Source: an uncultured Hydrogenophaga sp. (GTDB lineage Bacteria > Pseudomonadota > Gammaproteobacteria > Burkholderiales > Burkholderiaceae_C). Taken from it: 64,000 bases of DNA. Made by a program: the position numbers and the translations under genes. The notes under the pieces were generated by a model. The model was not told where the DNA came from. It worked only from the letters and a program-made list of their open reading frames with translations, and ran no database searches. This document shows positions 9,319-16,724 of the stretch, one piece after another; positions within the stretch are counted from its first letter, which is position 1; the number at the start of each line of letters is the position of its first letter. The DNA lies in NCBI RefSeq assembly GCF_958439165.1, contig NZ_OY288126.1, positions 62,001 to 126,000 on the forward strand, in the 5' to 3' direction.

Positions 9319-10153
9319 GGGGTATCTCCTGGATGGTGGATGGGGTGGATGGATCGGGCTGGTCCGGGCGCGTGGGCAGACTGGCCCTGTGTTTGTCGAA
9401 CGCACCGTCGAGCCAGGTGGGCACCGTGCCGTTGAGGCGTGCTGCGAACTTTTCAGGGAAACCGAGAAAGCGTTCTGCAGCCCCGCTCTCCAGCATGTCC
9501 AGCAGGGCTGTGGCCACCTGCTCCGGGGGGTCCATGGCGGTGCCCGTGGCCTGGTTGTAGTGGTTCACCGCAGCGCTGTTGAAGGCGGTTCGTGTGCTGC
9601 GGGGGCCCAAATACTGCACGCGCACGGGCGTACTGGACAGCTCGCGGCGCAGTGCCTGTGCAAATCCGCGCAGGCCGAACTTGCTGGCGCAATAGACGCT
9701 GAAGCCCGGCAGCCCGATGGCGCCGAGCACCGATCCCACGCAGATCACCTGGGCGCGCGGCAACGTTCGCAGGTGTGGCAGCAGAGACTGTGTGAGCACC
9801 ATCGGCGCCAGCAGGTTGGTGTGCAGCACTTGCGAAATGCGGTCGACTCCGGTGGCCTCGAAATGGCCGAACTCGGCAACGCCGGCGCAATGCACGATCA
9901 CATTGCAGTTCCAGGCGGCGGCGTGGTTCGCCAGTGCAGCGATGGACGCGGCCTGGTCCAGTTCGACCTCGCGCCAGTCCACAGGCGAGTCAGGGTGGCG
10001 TTGCTGAAGTGTGCGGGCCAGGGCCGACAGCCGCGCCGGTGAGCGGCCAGCCAGCATGACCGAAGCACCCGCACCCGCCAGTGCCGTGGCGACCGCCTGG
10101 CCAATTCCGCCGTTGGCGCCGGTCAGCAGGACGCGTGAGTCCGAGACTTTCAT
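9308..10153 (-). CDS. Short-chain dehydrogenase/reductase of the hemolysin-family operon
   Basis: The 281-residue Rossmann enzyme has the nucleotide-binding LLTGANGGIGQAVA near residues 9-22, an NVIVHCAG motif, catalytic Ser in CVGSVLG, and YCASK for the Tyr/Lys pair. These mark a classical SDR that reduces a carbonyl or oxidises an alcohol with NAD(P)H. Its ATG overlaps the stop of the diiron-type gene (ATGA) and its end overlaps the secreted protein gene. In this operon it most likely modifies an acyl or aldehyde intermediate; the substrate cannot be read from sequence. Confidence 0.85.
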   Translation of the reverse strand: MKVSDSRVLLTGANGGIGQAVATALAGAGASVMLAGRSPARLSALARTLQQRHPDSPVDWREVELDQAASIAALANHAAAWNCNVIVHCAGVAEFGHFEATGVDRISQVLHTNLLAPMVLTQSLLPHLRTLPRAQVICVGSVLGAIGLPGFSVYCASKFGLRGFAQALRRELSSTPVRVQYLGPRSTRTAFNSAAVNHYNQATGTAMDPPEQVATALLDMLESGAAERFLGFPEKFAARLNGTVPTWLDGAFDKHRASLPTRPDQPDPSTPSTIQEIPHAH

Positions 10154-10830
10154 GCTGCCACCATCCGGGGAACTGCGGGGACTGCGGGAAGCGGCAGGTC
10201 GCGAAACACGTCGCCGTAGAGACGGAAGAAGACACGCGCGCAGTGGATGATGTCGCTCTGATCCTGGGGATCCGTGATCTGGTCCATCAGCAGCTGAAAG
10301 TGCTGCACATGCTCCTGGTCGAGCGTGCCGTGGGAGCGGAGGTAGCTGAATGCGGCATCGGGCAGACCCAAGGACTTCTGGATCTGGTCAGCGGCCAGCA
10401 ATGCAAGGGAGACGCTGGTGCCTTCAAGCACATGGACCATGCCGAAAAAGCCCAGCGGGTTGCGCCGCGCAATGGTGTCGTACGCAAAGGCCACCATGAC
10501 CTCCGTCGCGATTCCGGGCCGGCTGTGGCGGACCGCGCTGGTGTCACCGCATGCGCGGATGTCGTCGAGGATCCACTCGTCGTGGCCCTGTTCTTCTTCG
10601 ATGTACTCGTCCAGAGCCGGCGCCAGCCACTCGCGGCCGGCCGGAATGCGCGATCTGAACGCCTGCATCAACGGGACCGTGTGGCGCACGTGGTGGTAGG
10701 CCTCGCGCAGGAAGGCGATGTAGCTGGGCAGCGAGACCTCGCCCCTCAAGCACCCCTGGATGATGGGCGCTGACAGCAGCGTCATGCGGTCGGGTTCGGT
10801 CTGTTTCAGAAGTTGCTGGTAAAAGCTCAT
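10150..10830 (-). CDS. TenA/haem-oxygenase-like diiron protein
   Basis: The 226-residue all-helical product fits the iron-containing redox family (Haem_oxygenas_2) that includes the alkene-forming oxidase UndA. Ligand-like residues are spaced as in that family: E80-x2-H83 in EEEQGHDEW, E136 in HVLEGTS, and H174/H177 in DQEHVQHF. Annotation pipelines often call such proteins TenA-family regulators, but no DNA-binding domain is visible. The ATG has a GGAG site. It follows the AMP-ligase gene by 23 bp. Oxidative chemistry on an activated acid or amine is the likely role, by inference from fold and neighbours. Confidence 0.78.
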   Translation of the reverse strand: MSFYQQLLKQTEPDRMTLLSAPIIQGCLRGEVSLPSYIAFLREAYHHVRHTVPLMQAFRSRIPAGREWLAPALDEYIEEEQGHDEWILDDIRACGDTSAVRHSRPGIATEVMVAFAYDTIARRNPLGFFGMVHVLEGTSVSLALLAADQIQKSLGLPDAAFSYLRSHGTLDQEHVQHFQLLMDQITDPQDQSDIIHCARVFFRLYGDVFRDLPLPAVPAVPRMVAA

Positions 10831-10853
10831 GAAGGCTCCGTGGGTGGGTTGTG

Positions 10854-12287
10854 TCAGTGGGCCGAAGTGGTCAGCGATTCGACGTGCGCCTGAAAGATCG
10901 CGGTTCGCTGGGGACGGCCGTTGGCGGTGGCCATGCCGGACGTCGCGTTGAACGCTTGCGTGGCGCGCACCCATGTGTGCACGCGTGCGTAGTCCGGCAA
11001 TGTGTTGTTGGCGGCATCCACCGCCGCCTGCAGCGCGGCATCGGGCAGCGCAGCGCTCATCGGCCACAGCACGGCGCTGAGCGTCGGCTCGCCGTCGCCA
11101 AACACCACCGCCGCACCGACACCGGCCTCCTGCAAGGCGCCTTCGACCCATTCGGGCGAAACGTTCCGTCCGAACGAGGTGATCAGGACGTTCTTGCGGC
11201 GGCCCTGAACATGCAGGAAGCCGTTCGCATCGATGGTGCCCAGATCGCCCGTCGCAAACCATTCGGGCACCGGCTGCAGTTCGCCCAGGTAGCCGGCCAG
11301 CAAGCTTCCGGACACCTCGATCTCGCCCGCCTCGCTGATGCGCACGCGTGCGTGCGGCAGCACACGACCCGCGCTGCCCGGCAGGTCGGCGCCCGGCAGG
11401 TTGAGCGTCTGTACCGAGGCCCCTTCGGACAATCCGTACCCTTCATGGGCCGGAATGCCAAGGGCGCGGCTGGCCGCCAGGAGACCGGCGCCCACCGGGG
11501 CACCTCCCACGGCAACGAAGGTCAGGCCGTCCGGAGCGCGCTGCTGCGTGGCCGCCAGGTAACCCGCCCACAGCCGCAACATCTGGGGCAACAAAATGAC
11601 GCTGTCCGGCCTGAGGCGCAGGACAGCCGAATGGAAGGCCGCAGGATCGAAGCCCGACGAGCCTGCCAGACCCAGCTGCGAAAGCGGCACCACGATGCAT
11701 GTGCTGCCGTTCAGAAGCGATGCGTTCAACCCGGCGATGTTTTCAAGCAGCACCGCAAAGGGCAGCACGCAAAGGTGTCGGCGAATCCGCAGCGGTGCCA
11801 GGGCCTGCACCACGCCGTTCGACACGCCGTCGATGGCCGATGCGCGCAAGCACACACCCTTGGGCGTGCCCGTCGTGCCCGAGGTGAAGGTGATCTTGGT
11901 CGTGCCTTCGGGCATGGGCACCGGTGGGTTGGGCAGGCGCGCCAGGGCCAGCGATTCGCCCGCCACACAGCAAGCTTGCGCCCGGGTGAGCGGCCAGGGC
12001 ATGGCGCCGGAGAGCAGCAGGGCGTCGGCACCCGACGCCTTCAGCGCATGGGCGATCTGTTCCTTTGCAAAGAAGACCGGCAGCGGCACGTGGACGGCGC
12101 CCACACGCTCGGCAGCCCGGTCGGCGGCGACCCATGCCACCGAGTTGTCGAGCAAGGTGGCCAGCACGCGAACGCCTTCTGCGCGCAGCACGCCTGCGAA
12201 CTCTGCAATTGCCGATTCCAGGGCTGCCGCCGTCCAGGCATGGGTGCCGTCGTCGAGCACGGCGTGATTCGAGGGGGTGGCATTCAT
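10854..12287 (-). CDS. AMP-forming acyl/aryl ligase
   Basis: The 477-residue adenylate-forming enzyme has the phosphate loop TFTSGTTGTPKGV at 133-145, the A5-type YGLSEG, the A7 motif WFATGDLG, and hinge GRRKNVLITSFGRNVSPEWVE. It should activate a carboxylic acid as an acyl-AMP. The C-terminal A10 motif reads NGRPQR, so the usual catalytic lysine is arginine at 458, which could slow adenylation or mark a subfamily. The start ATG overlaps the stop of the hemolysin-family gene (ATGA). The product is shorter than fatty acyl-CoA synthetases (about 550), and I see no carrier-protein gene beside it. Confidence 0.85.
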   Translation of the reverse strand: MNATPSNHAVLDDGTHAWTAAALESAIAEFAGVLRAEGVRVLATLLDNSVAWVAADRAAERVGAVHVPLPVFFAKEQIAHALKASGADALLLSGAMPWPLTRAQACCVAGESLALARLPNPPVPMPEGTTKITFTSGTTGTPKGVCLRASAIDGVSNGVVQALAPLRIRRHLCVLPFAVLLENIAGLNASLLNGSTCIVVPLSQLGLAGSSGFDPAAFHSAVLRLRPDSVILLPQMLRLWAGYLAATQQRAPDGLTFVAVGGAPVGAGLLAASRALGIPAHEGYGLSEGASVQTLNLPGADLPGSAGRVLPHARVRISEAGEIEVSGSLLAGYLGELQPVPEWFATGDLGTIDANGFLHVQGRRKNVLITSFGRNVSPEWVEGALQEAGVGAAVVFGDGEPTLSAVLWPMSAALPDAALQAAVDAANNTLPDYARVHTWVRATQAFNATSGMATANGRPQRTAIFQAHVESLTTSAH

Positions 12288-12919
12288 TGCGCGCCTCCGG
12301 CATGGCGTGTCGAAATGCGACGCATCGCCTGGGGCAGGTTGCCGGCCAGCACCAACGGACTGTGCTGGTAGTAGCTGCCCCATTGGGCCGCCTCGTCGCC
12401 CAGAACATTCGGGTTGGCCACGCCCAGGGTCAGCGGCGTCACCCCGATACGCAGAAACAGCAGGCGGAGTTCCTGGGTCAGGGTGCTGACGACCCATTCG
12501 AACCCGCGCTCGGCCAGATGCGCTCCGAGCATGTGGATGAGTCGCCGCCCTTCACCTGCGCGCGTGGCCGCCAGGTGGCCCACCTCCACGATGGATGCTC
12601 TGGCCGGGACCACACCAGAACCGCTACCGAGCAGGACCTCGACCGGTGCATCGAGATAGCGCTCCAGGAACAAGGGCGAGTCTTGCGCTTCCCGGTACCC
12701 CGCAGCCGCGACGATTTCCGCACCATCGCGAAGGTAGGCGAGCACTGGAGCCATGTGGCGCACGTGTGCACCGTATCGGCGGGCATACACCTCGCGGATG
12801 AACCCCTCGACCTCCAGCCGCTCGGGATCGTTCTCGCGGCAGAAGCCGGGTGTGTGCGCAACCCCCATCAACGGCGATGCGAGGGCGGCGGCAGGCCAGC
12901 GGGACGAAGCGGTGGGCAT
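12284..12919 (-). CDS. Thermostable hemolysin (delta-VPH) family protein
   Basis: The 211-residue product matches the T_hemolysin family first described for the Vibrio delta-VPH hemolysin. It has an N-terminal RYLDAPVE block and the core VEVGHLAATRAGEGRRLIHMLGAHLAERG, then FEWVVSTLTQELR. The core strand-helix layout resembles GNAT/acyl-homoserine-lactone synthase acyltransferases, so an N-acyltransferase role is possible. It is the first gene of the operon, with a strong CAGGAG ribosome-binding site and a candidate response-regulator box 36-57 bases upstream. It has no signal peptide, which argues against a secreted toxin. Confidence 0.8.
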   Translation of the reverse strand: MPTASSRWPAAALASPLMGVAHTPGFCRENDPERLEVEGFIREVYARRYGAHVRHMAPVLAYLRDGAEIVAAAGYREAQDSPLFLERYLDAPVEVLLGSGSGVVPARASIVEVGHLAATRAGEGRRLIHMLGAHLAERGFEWVVSTLTQELRLLFLRIGVTPLTLGVANPNVLGDEAAQWGSYYQHSPLVLAGNLPQAMRRISTRHAGGAQ

Positions 12920-12954
12920 GGAGACTCCTGTGACGAGCCTTCATGCTGCGCGGT

Positions 12955-12976
12955 CAAGATTTGCGAATGATTAAGG
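12955..12976 (-). promoter_or_regulatory. Candidate response-regulator box, copy B
   Basis: Read on the minus strand the sequence is CCTTAATCATTCGCAAATCTTG. It is the partner of copy A upstream of the two-component system, with 17 of 22 bases identical and equal spacing. CTTAAT-N5-GCAAAT mirrors PmrA/QseB box geometry. It lies 35 bp before the start of the thermostable-hemolysin-family gene, a position compatible with activation of that operon. Confidence 0.55.
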
Positions 12977-13058
12977 AACCGCCGCTCTTTCCATCGCCTC
13001 GCGCTCGGTCGGCTTCATAGGCAAGCTGATGTACGAGGCCATCCCGAAAATCGACGTC

Positions 13059-13093
13059 CAGCAGGTGCTGGTAAGCTGGGACGGACGCTGAGC
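13059..13093 (+). repeat. Direct repeat, right copy
   Basis: This is the second copy of the nitroreductase 3'-end repeat, with two mismatches to the left copy. An upstream open frame (GKLMYEAIPKIDV) reads into QQVLVSWDGR and stop, so it looks like the tail of a second, otherwise missing coding sequence. Together with the left copy it frames a 6.9-kb block. Confidence 0.85.
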
Positions 13094-13141
13094 GCCGGGG
13101 CAGGACTCTGCCGCGGCTCACATCGACCCAAGGAACCATCC

Positions 13142-13951
13142 ATGCCGTTGAACCTGCACCCCCGTCACCGACCCTTTGCCGTCTGGCTGGTGGCCATGGT
13201 CGTGCTGCACCTCGTCATGTGGCAGACGTTCTGGGTTCAGGCCATGGTGGCCTTTTTCGGCACCATGACCCGCAACCAGTATGTGGCGCTGAACTTTTGC
13301 GTGGCCGCTGCCTTGACGGCGGCGGTGATCCGTCCCATCTGGAACTTCAAGCGCTTTGCGCTGTGGATGGCCGCCGCCGCCATCTGGCTGGTGATCTGCC
13401 GCACCAGCTCCCTGGGGTCGCTCATCTACTACAGCGGCGCCATCGCCATCGGCGCGGCCTTCTGGCTGACCGCACCGCCCCGCCTGGGCTACTGGATGCG
13501 GCTGGGTGGAGCGGGCTCGGCTTTCATGGAGGTGCCCCGGCAGCTGCACCTGGCGCTCTCGGCCCCCGGGTTGCTGTCGGTGCAGAACCACCAGCCCGAA
13601 GGTGGCGCCAGTGCGTCTGCGCAGATCACGCTCGCCACCCTCCAGATCGATCTTCGCGAAGAGCAGGCCATGCAGACGTGGCGCGATGTGCGCTCCCATA
13701 CGATGACCGGCACCGCCTACACCAATGACGGGCAGGTCGTCCCGGTCAGCGGCACGGGCTACACCGACCACGGCCCCAAGTCCGCTGTGCTGCCCACGGG
13801 CAACATGACGGTGACGCTGACAGGCCAGAACCCCAGCGGCAAGACGGAGTCGGTGCAGGTTTGCCGGGTGCCGATCAAGACGGCCCATGTACTGCGGGAC
13901 CGTTTTATCGGCCCGATCAAGTCACAAGCACCTGCAGCGGGCGGCCAGTGA
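13142..13951 (+). CDS. Membrane protein of unknown function
   Basis: I do not recognise a family. The 269-residue product has about four hydrophobic segments in its first half (near 13-36, 45-65, 70-88 and 92-110). A soluble C-terminal half of about 150 residues follows, rich in Thr, Gly and beta-type sequence (HTMTGTAYTNDGQ, TGYTDHGPKSAVLPTGNMTV). AAGGA precedes the ATG. It lies just beyond the right direct repeat and may be the original downstream neighbour of the nitroreductase before the 6.9-kb block arrived. Confidence 0.7.
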   Translation: MPLNLHPRHRPFAVWLVAMVVLHLVMWQTFWVQAMVAFFGTMTRNQYVALNFCVAAALTAAVIRPIWNFKRFALWMAAAAIWLVICRTSSLGSLIYYSGAIAIGAAFWLTAPPRLGYWMRLGGAGSAFMEVPRQLHLALSAPGLLSVQNHQPEGGASASAQITLATLQIDLREEQAMQTWRDVRSHTMTGTAYTNDGQVVPVSGTGYTDHGPKSAVLPTGNMTVTLTGQNPSGKTESVQVCRVPIKTAHVLRDRFIGPIKSQAPAAGGQ

Positions 13952-14010
13952 TGCCTGCAGAACCAGGGCCACTCTGAAGTCATGGGGCGGCTTGGTGCCC
14001 CACCCCAAGC

Positions 14011-14379
14011 TCAAGCGGTCCCTGCACGGTAGAAGTGCTTTGCGTAAACCATCCACCGGCCTTCGTCCTTCATCAGGTTCAGATGGTCTTCCATGATGTT
14101 GTTGAACAGGCGAAGCCGAACCTTGACCGTGACCATCGAGGGTGACAGGACGTCGAGCATCAACAGCTCTTCACTGCGGGGGAAGTTCCCCGCCGCTGGC
14201 GCTTCGCGGCCCTGGACCATCTCTCGGTAGGCCTTATAAGGGCGGACGACCAGGGCGCCGTCCTGCTGCGAATAGAGAACGCACCCCTTGTGAAACACGC
14301 GATCAAAAAGCGCCATGTCCTGCGTCTGCAGAACTTCGAAGTAGTCGGCCAGGAATTCTCGGATTTCGTCGATCAGCAT
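14011..14379 (-). CDS. NTF2-like (SnoaL/lumazine-binding type) small protein
   Basis: The 122-residue product starts MLIDEIREFLADYFEVLQTQDMALFDRVFH and ends WMVYAKHFYRAG, the cone-shaped NTF2-like fold used by many small enzymes and binding proteins. The buried acidic and histidine residues of the first helix and of FHKGCVLYSQQDG are typical. No substrate can be assigned. It is transcribed divergently from a LysR regulator across a 123-bp gap, so that regulator is its likely controller. An upstream in-frame start lies inside the shared promoter region and was rejected. Confidence 0.75.
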   Translation of the reverse strand: MLIDEIREFLADYFEVLQTQDMALFDRVFHKGCVLYSQQDGALVVRPYKAYREMVQGREAPAAGNFPRSEELLMLDVLSPSMVTVKVRLRLFNNIMEDHLNLMKDEGRWMVYAKHFYRAGTA

Positions 14380-14398
14380 AGGTCGGTCTTTCGTGGAA

Positions 14399-14439
14399 GT
14401 TGAATCAGGTTTCACTCGGGTGCAAAGTGACCCTTCAAC
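14399..14439. promoter_or_regulatory. Nested inverted repeats in divergent LysR promoter region
   Basis: GTTGAA at 14399-14404 is complementary to TTCAAC at 14434-14439. Inside it, TCACT at 14412-14416 pairs with AGTGA at 14426-14430. The location between the LysR gene and its divergent neighbour is where LysR proteins bind. The half-sites are short, so this is tentative. Confidence 0.35.
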
Positions 14440-14502
14440 TCTAGAAGTCCGCCCGCAGGGCATGTGCTAATCTTTTTCTCGAACTCCGACAAATCTTTTG
14501 CT

Positions 14503-15483
14503 GTGCCGAACCGAACACCGCCCCTGCCAGCGTTGAAGGCATTCGCCGCGCTGGTTCGTCTGGGCTCCATCGGTGCCGCAGCCAATGAGCTCAGTCTCAC
14601 ACCGGGTGCGGTCTCCCATCAGATACGAGCACTCGAAGACTTGTTGGGTATCTCGCTGGTTGAGCGGCACCAGCGGCGCGTGGTTCTGACCGAGCAGGGG
14701 CGCATCTACGGCTATCAAGTGCGGCAGGCACTCGAGGACATTGCAGACGCGACTGAAAACGTCAGACGTCTGCGATTGACCTCTGACCATGAACCGGTGG
14801 TGCGCGTTGCCGTGCTGCCGTCTTTCCTGCAAGGCTGGTTGCTCCCCCGGCTAAGTGGATTTTTCAAGCTTTACGGTCAGGTTCGCCTGGTGTTCCATGG
14901 CTCGATGGCCTATGCCGACCTGGACGCGGGGCAGGTCGACTGTGCGATCAGGTTCGGCCATGGACAATGGCCCGACGTCAGCGTTCGCCCCCTGATGGGC
15001 GACAGCCTTCTCCTGGTCGCATCGCCCAAGCTGCTCGGCAAGCATCCGCCGACCTCACTGGCTCAGCTGATGCGACTCCCGTTGCTTCACTCTTCGGAAA
15101 ACTGGGCCACTTGGCTGGCATCTCTGGATGAACCCGCACTGCAGTTGCAGCGACCCAGGACCCGCATGGAGTTCACAGACTCCACGCAGTTGTTGGAGGC
15201 GGTGCGGATGGGTTACGGTCTGGCGCTCACACGCCGGTCGATTGCAGATCACTTGCTGCAGCAAGGGGAAGTGGTCAAGGCCCACGAACATGAGTGCCCC
15301 CACGCATCGGGCTACTCGGCCCTGCTGCCCCTGGCAGCTTCAGCGAATCCGGCCGTTGAACAATGGCTGGGATGGCTGCAGCTGGAGTGCGTGCGATACG
15401 CACGCCAGCAGCGCGTCGTGGTTCGGACCGTTTCCGCGGCTACCTCCCGCTCCGCGCGGAAGGGCGCGCACAAGGACTCCTGA
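14503..15483 (+). CDS. LysR-family transcriptional regulator (GcvA-like)
   Basis: The 326-residue regulator has an N-terminal winged HTH (LPALKAFAALVRLGSIGAAANELSLTPGAVSHQI split over residues 8-41) and a periplasmic-binding-like effector domain from about 95, with the GcvA-group signature FGHGQWPDVSVRPLMGDSLLLVASP. I chose the GTG that gives the usual short lead before the HTH. Another GTG 13 codons earlier would add an AT-rich promoter-like stretch. Neither has a good ribosome-binding site. It probably controls the divergent NTF2-like gene and itself. Confidence 0.88.
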   Translation: MPNRTPPLPALKAFAALVRLGSIGAAANELSLTPGAVSHQIRALEDLLGISLVERHQRRVVLTEQGRIYGYQVRQALEDIADATENVRRLRLTSDHEPVVRVAVLPSFLQGWLLPRLSGFFKLYGQVRLVFHGSMAYADLDAGQVDCAIRFGHGQWPDVSVRPLMGDSLLLVASPKLLGKHPPTSLAQLMRLPLLHSSENWATWLASLDEPALQLQRPRTRMEFTDSTQLLEAVRMGYGLALTRRSIADHLLQQGEVVKAHEHECPHASGYSALLPLAASANPAVEQWLGWLQLECVRYARQQRVVVRTVSAATSRSARKGAHKDS

Positions 15484-15524
15484 ACAGGTCGGTATGGGCT
15501 GCTGCCGGTTTCGTTGACACCGAC

Positions 15525-15763
15525 CTAAGCTTGTTGATCTTTCTCGAACTGTACGGGACTGAATAACTGAGCGTGTAGTGCCGACGCGGCTGGTCGTAGA
15601 AGCACTCGATGTAGTCGAACACCCCTGAACGGGCCTGCCCGCGCGTTCGGTACACCTTCCTGGCCCTGCGCCCGGCCTTGAGCGAGCTGAGGAAGCTCTC
15701 CATGGCCGAGTTGTCCCAGACCTCGCTGGGCCTGCTCATGCTGCAAGTGATGCCCTGTTTGAA
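15525..15763 (-). pseudogene. IS3-family transposase remnant (C-terminal part of OrfB)
   Basis: The reading FKQGITCSMSRPSEVWDN, then SFLSSLKAGRRARKVYRTR, then VFDYIECFYDQPRRHYTL is the C-terminal third of an IS3-type DDE transposase, including the catalytic Glu region (typical SMSRKGDCWDNAxxESFF). The frame shifts after HYTL: the expected ending SPVQFEKDQQA is in another frame. The rest of the element, including OrfA, is absent, so it cannot move by itself. Confidence 0.85.
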
Positions 15764-15866
15764 GCAACGACGCGAGCCCCAGGTTGAAGGGTCCGATCTC
15801 GATCCCGCTCAGATCGAGGATCTCGCTGGCTTGGGCAGCGGGGGTGTTCATGAGGCGGTGGTTCAT
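15762..15866 (-). pseudogene. N-terminal stub of a lysine/ornithine N-monooxygenase
   Basis: About 30 codons read EILDLSGIEIGPFNLGLASLL, which matches the FAD-binding start of IucD/PvdA/RhbE-type siderophore N-hydroxylases (GIGxGPFNLxLAxLL). The reading breaks exactly where the IS3 transposase remnant begins. The enzyme should be over 400 residues, so only a fragment survives. This suggests loss of a hydroxamate siderophore locus through an insertion or recombination event. Confidence 0.6.
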
Positions 15867-15975
15867 TGATCGATGCTGGGCGCTGGCGGGAGAAAGCACA
15901 ACGCTGCGCTTCGGCGCGCAGGAGAACAGTGGGGAGGGGGAAGCCGGGATAGCCTTGTCGGCCGGAGTCGACGAA

Positions 15976-16431
15976 TCAGGCAGGCGTCGTCAGCACCTGG
16001 TGGTAGGTGATGTAGACCTCTTCGCGCTCGTAGCCCAGCGATTCGTACAGGACCTGCGCGATCTTGTTGGTTGTCGCGGTGTCGAGTGTGAGGCGCTGCG
16101 AACCCAGGTTCGTGAAGTGGTCGGTGATGTAGTTCATCAGGTGGCGCGCGTGCCCGTTCCGGCGGGTGGACTTGGCCACGTACAGATCGGACAGGTAGTG
16201 ATACGGCCGCATGCTGATTGAGCATGCCGACGGGTAGAGCTGCGAGAAGCCGACCGGTCTGCCCTCGTCGTCCAGCAGCAGGAAGATCTTCGAGCGGTTC
16301 TGCTGCAGGTTCTGCTGGAGGAAGGCGCGGCAGGCCGGCACGTCTCTTGGCTGCTCGTAGAAGATGCGGTACTCGTTGAACAGCTCCGACAGAATGTCGA
16401 GATGCGTTTCGGTGCAGTGGATAACTTGCAT
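15976..16431 (-). CDS. GNAT-family N-acetyltransferase
   Basis: The 151-residue product shows the GNAT order: an N-terminal strand and helix with ELFNEYRIFYEQP, the central strands KIFLLLDDEGRPVGFSQLYP, the acetyl-CoA loop SDLYVAKSTRRNGHARHLMNY (R/Q-x-x-G-x-A type) and a C-terminal YESLGYEREEVYITYHQVL. The substrate is unknown. An AAGGG motif stands before the ATG. It is intact although it lies between an IS remnant and a broken VOC gene, so it may itself be recently acquired. Confidence 0.85.
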   Translation of the reverse strand: MQVIHCTETHLDILSELFNEYRIFYEQPRDVPACRAFLQQNLQQNRSKIFLLLDDEGRPVGFSQLYPSACSISMRPYHYLSDLYVAKSTRRNGHARHLMNYITDHFTNLGSQRLTLDTATTNKIAQVLYESLGYEREEVYITYHQVLTTPA

Positions 16432-16457
16432 GGTTGTGCCCTTGGTTAATAGACGGA

Positions 16458-16724
16458 TCAGTTGACCTGGCCGATCTCGATCTGCGCCCCGTTGGGGTCG
16501 CGGAAGAAGAACGCCTTGTAGCCGCCGAGTACGTGCGCGGTGTAGGGCTCAGCGATGGTCGGCTCCAGCCCAAGCGCCTTCATGCGACGGAAGACGTCGT
16601 CTATGTCCGAAACCATGAAGGCCAGATGATTACCACACACGTCGTTGTGGTGTTCGTAGAGATGGCGTCCCTTGAAGCTGTGGCGCTCGATCAACTCGAA
16701 GTTGCGGTTGCCGATACGCGCCAT
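16458..16724 (-). pseudogene. Truncated VOC (glyoxalase-like) protein
   Basis: An 88-codon frame contains the second half of a VOC domain: NFELIERHSFKGRHLYE, GNHLAFMVSDIDDVFRRMKALG and FFFRDPNGAQIEIGQ, with the metal-ligand positions His and Glu retained. The expected N-terminal beta-alpha-beta unit is missing in this frame. A neighbouring frame holds a short related-looking stretch, suggesting a frameshift. It is 26 bp before the GNAT gene on the same strand. It could still make a short protein but is unlikely to be a complete enzyme. Confidence 0.6.

Noticed and set aside
10150..10830. TenA-family transcriptional activator
   Set aside because: That is a frequent automatic label for this fold, but no DNA-binding domain is present and metal-ligand residues fit a redox enzyme.
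12624..12944. Alternative minus-strand frame over the hemolysin-family gene
   Set aside because: It is out of frame with the family-matching product, which has the strong CAGGAG site.
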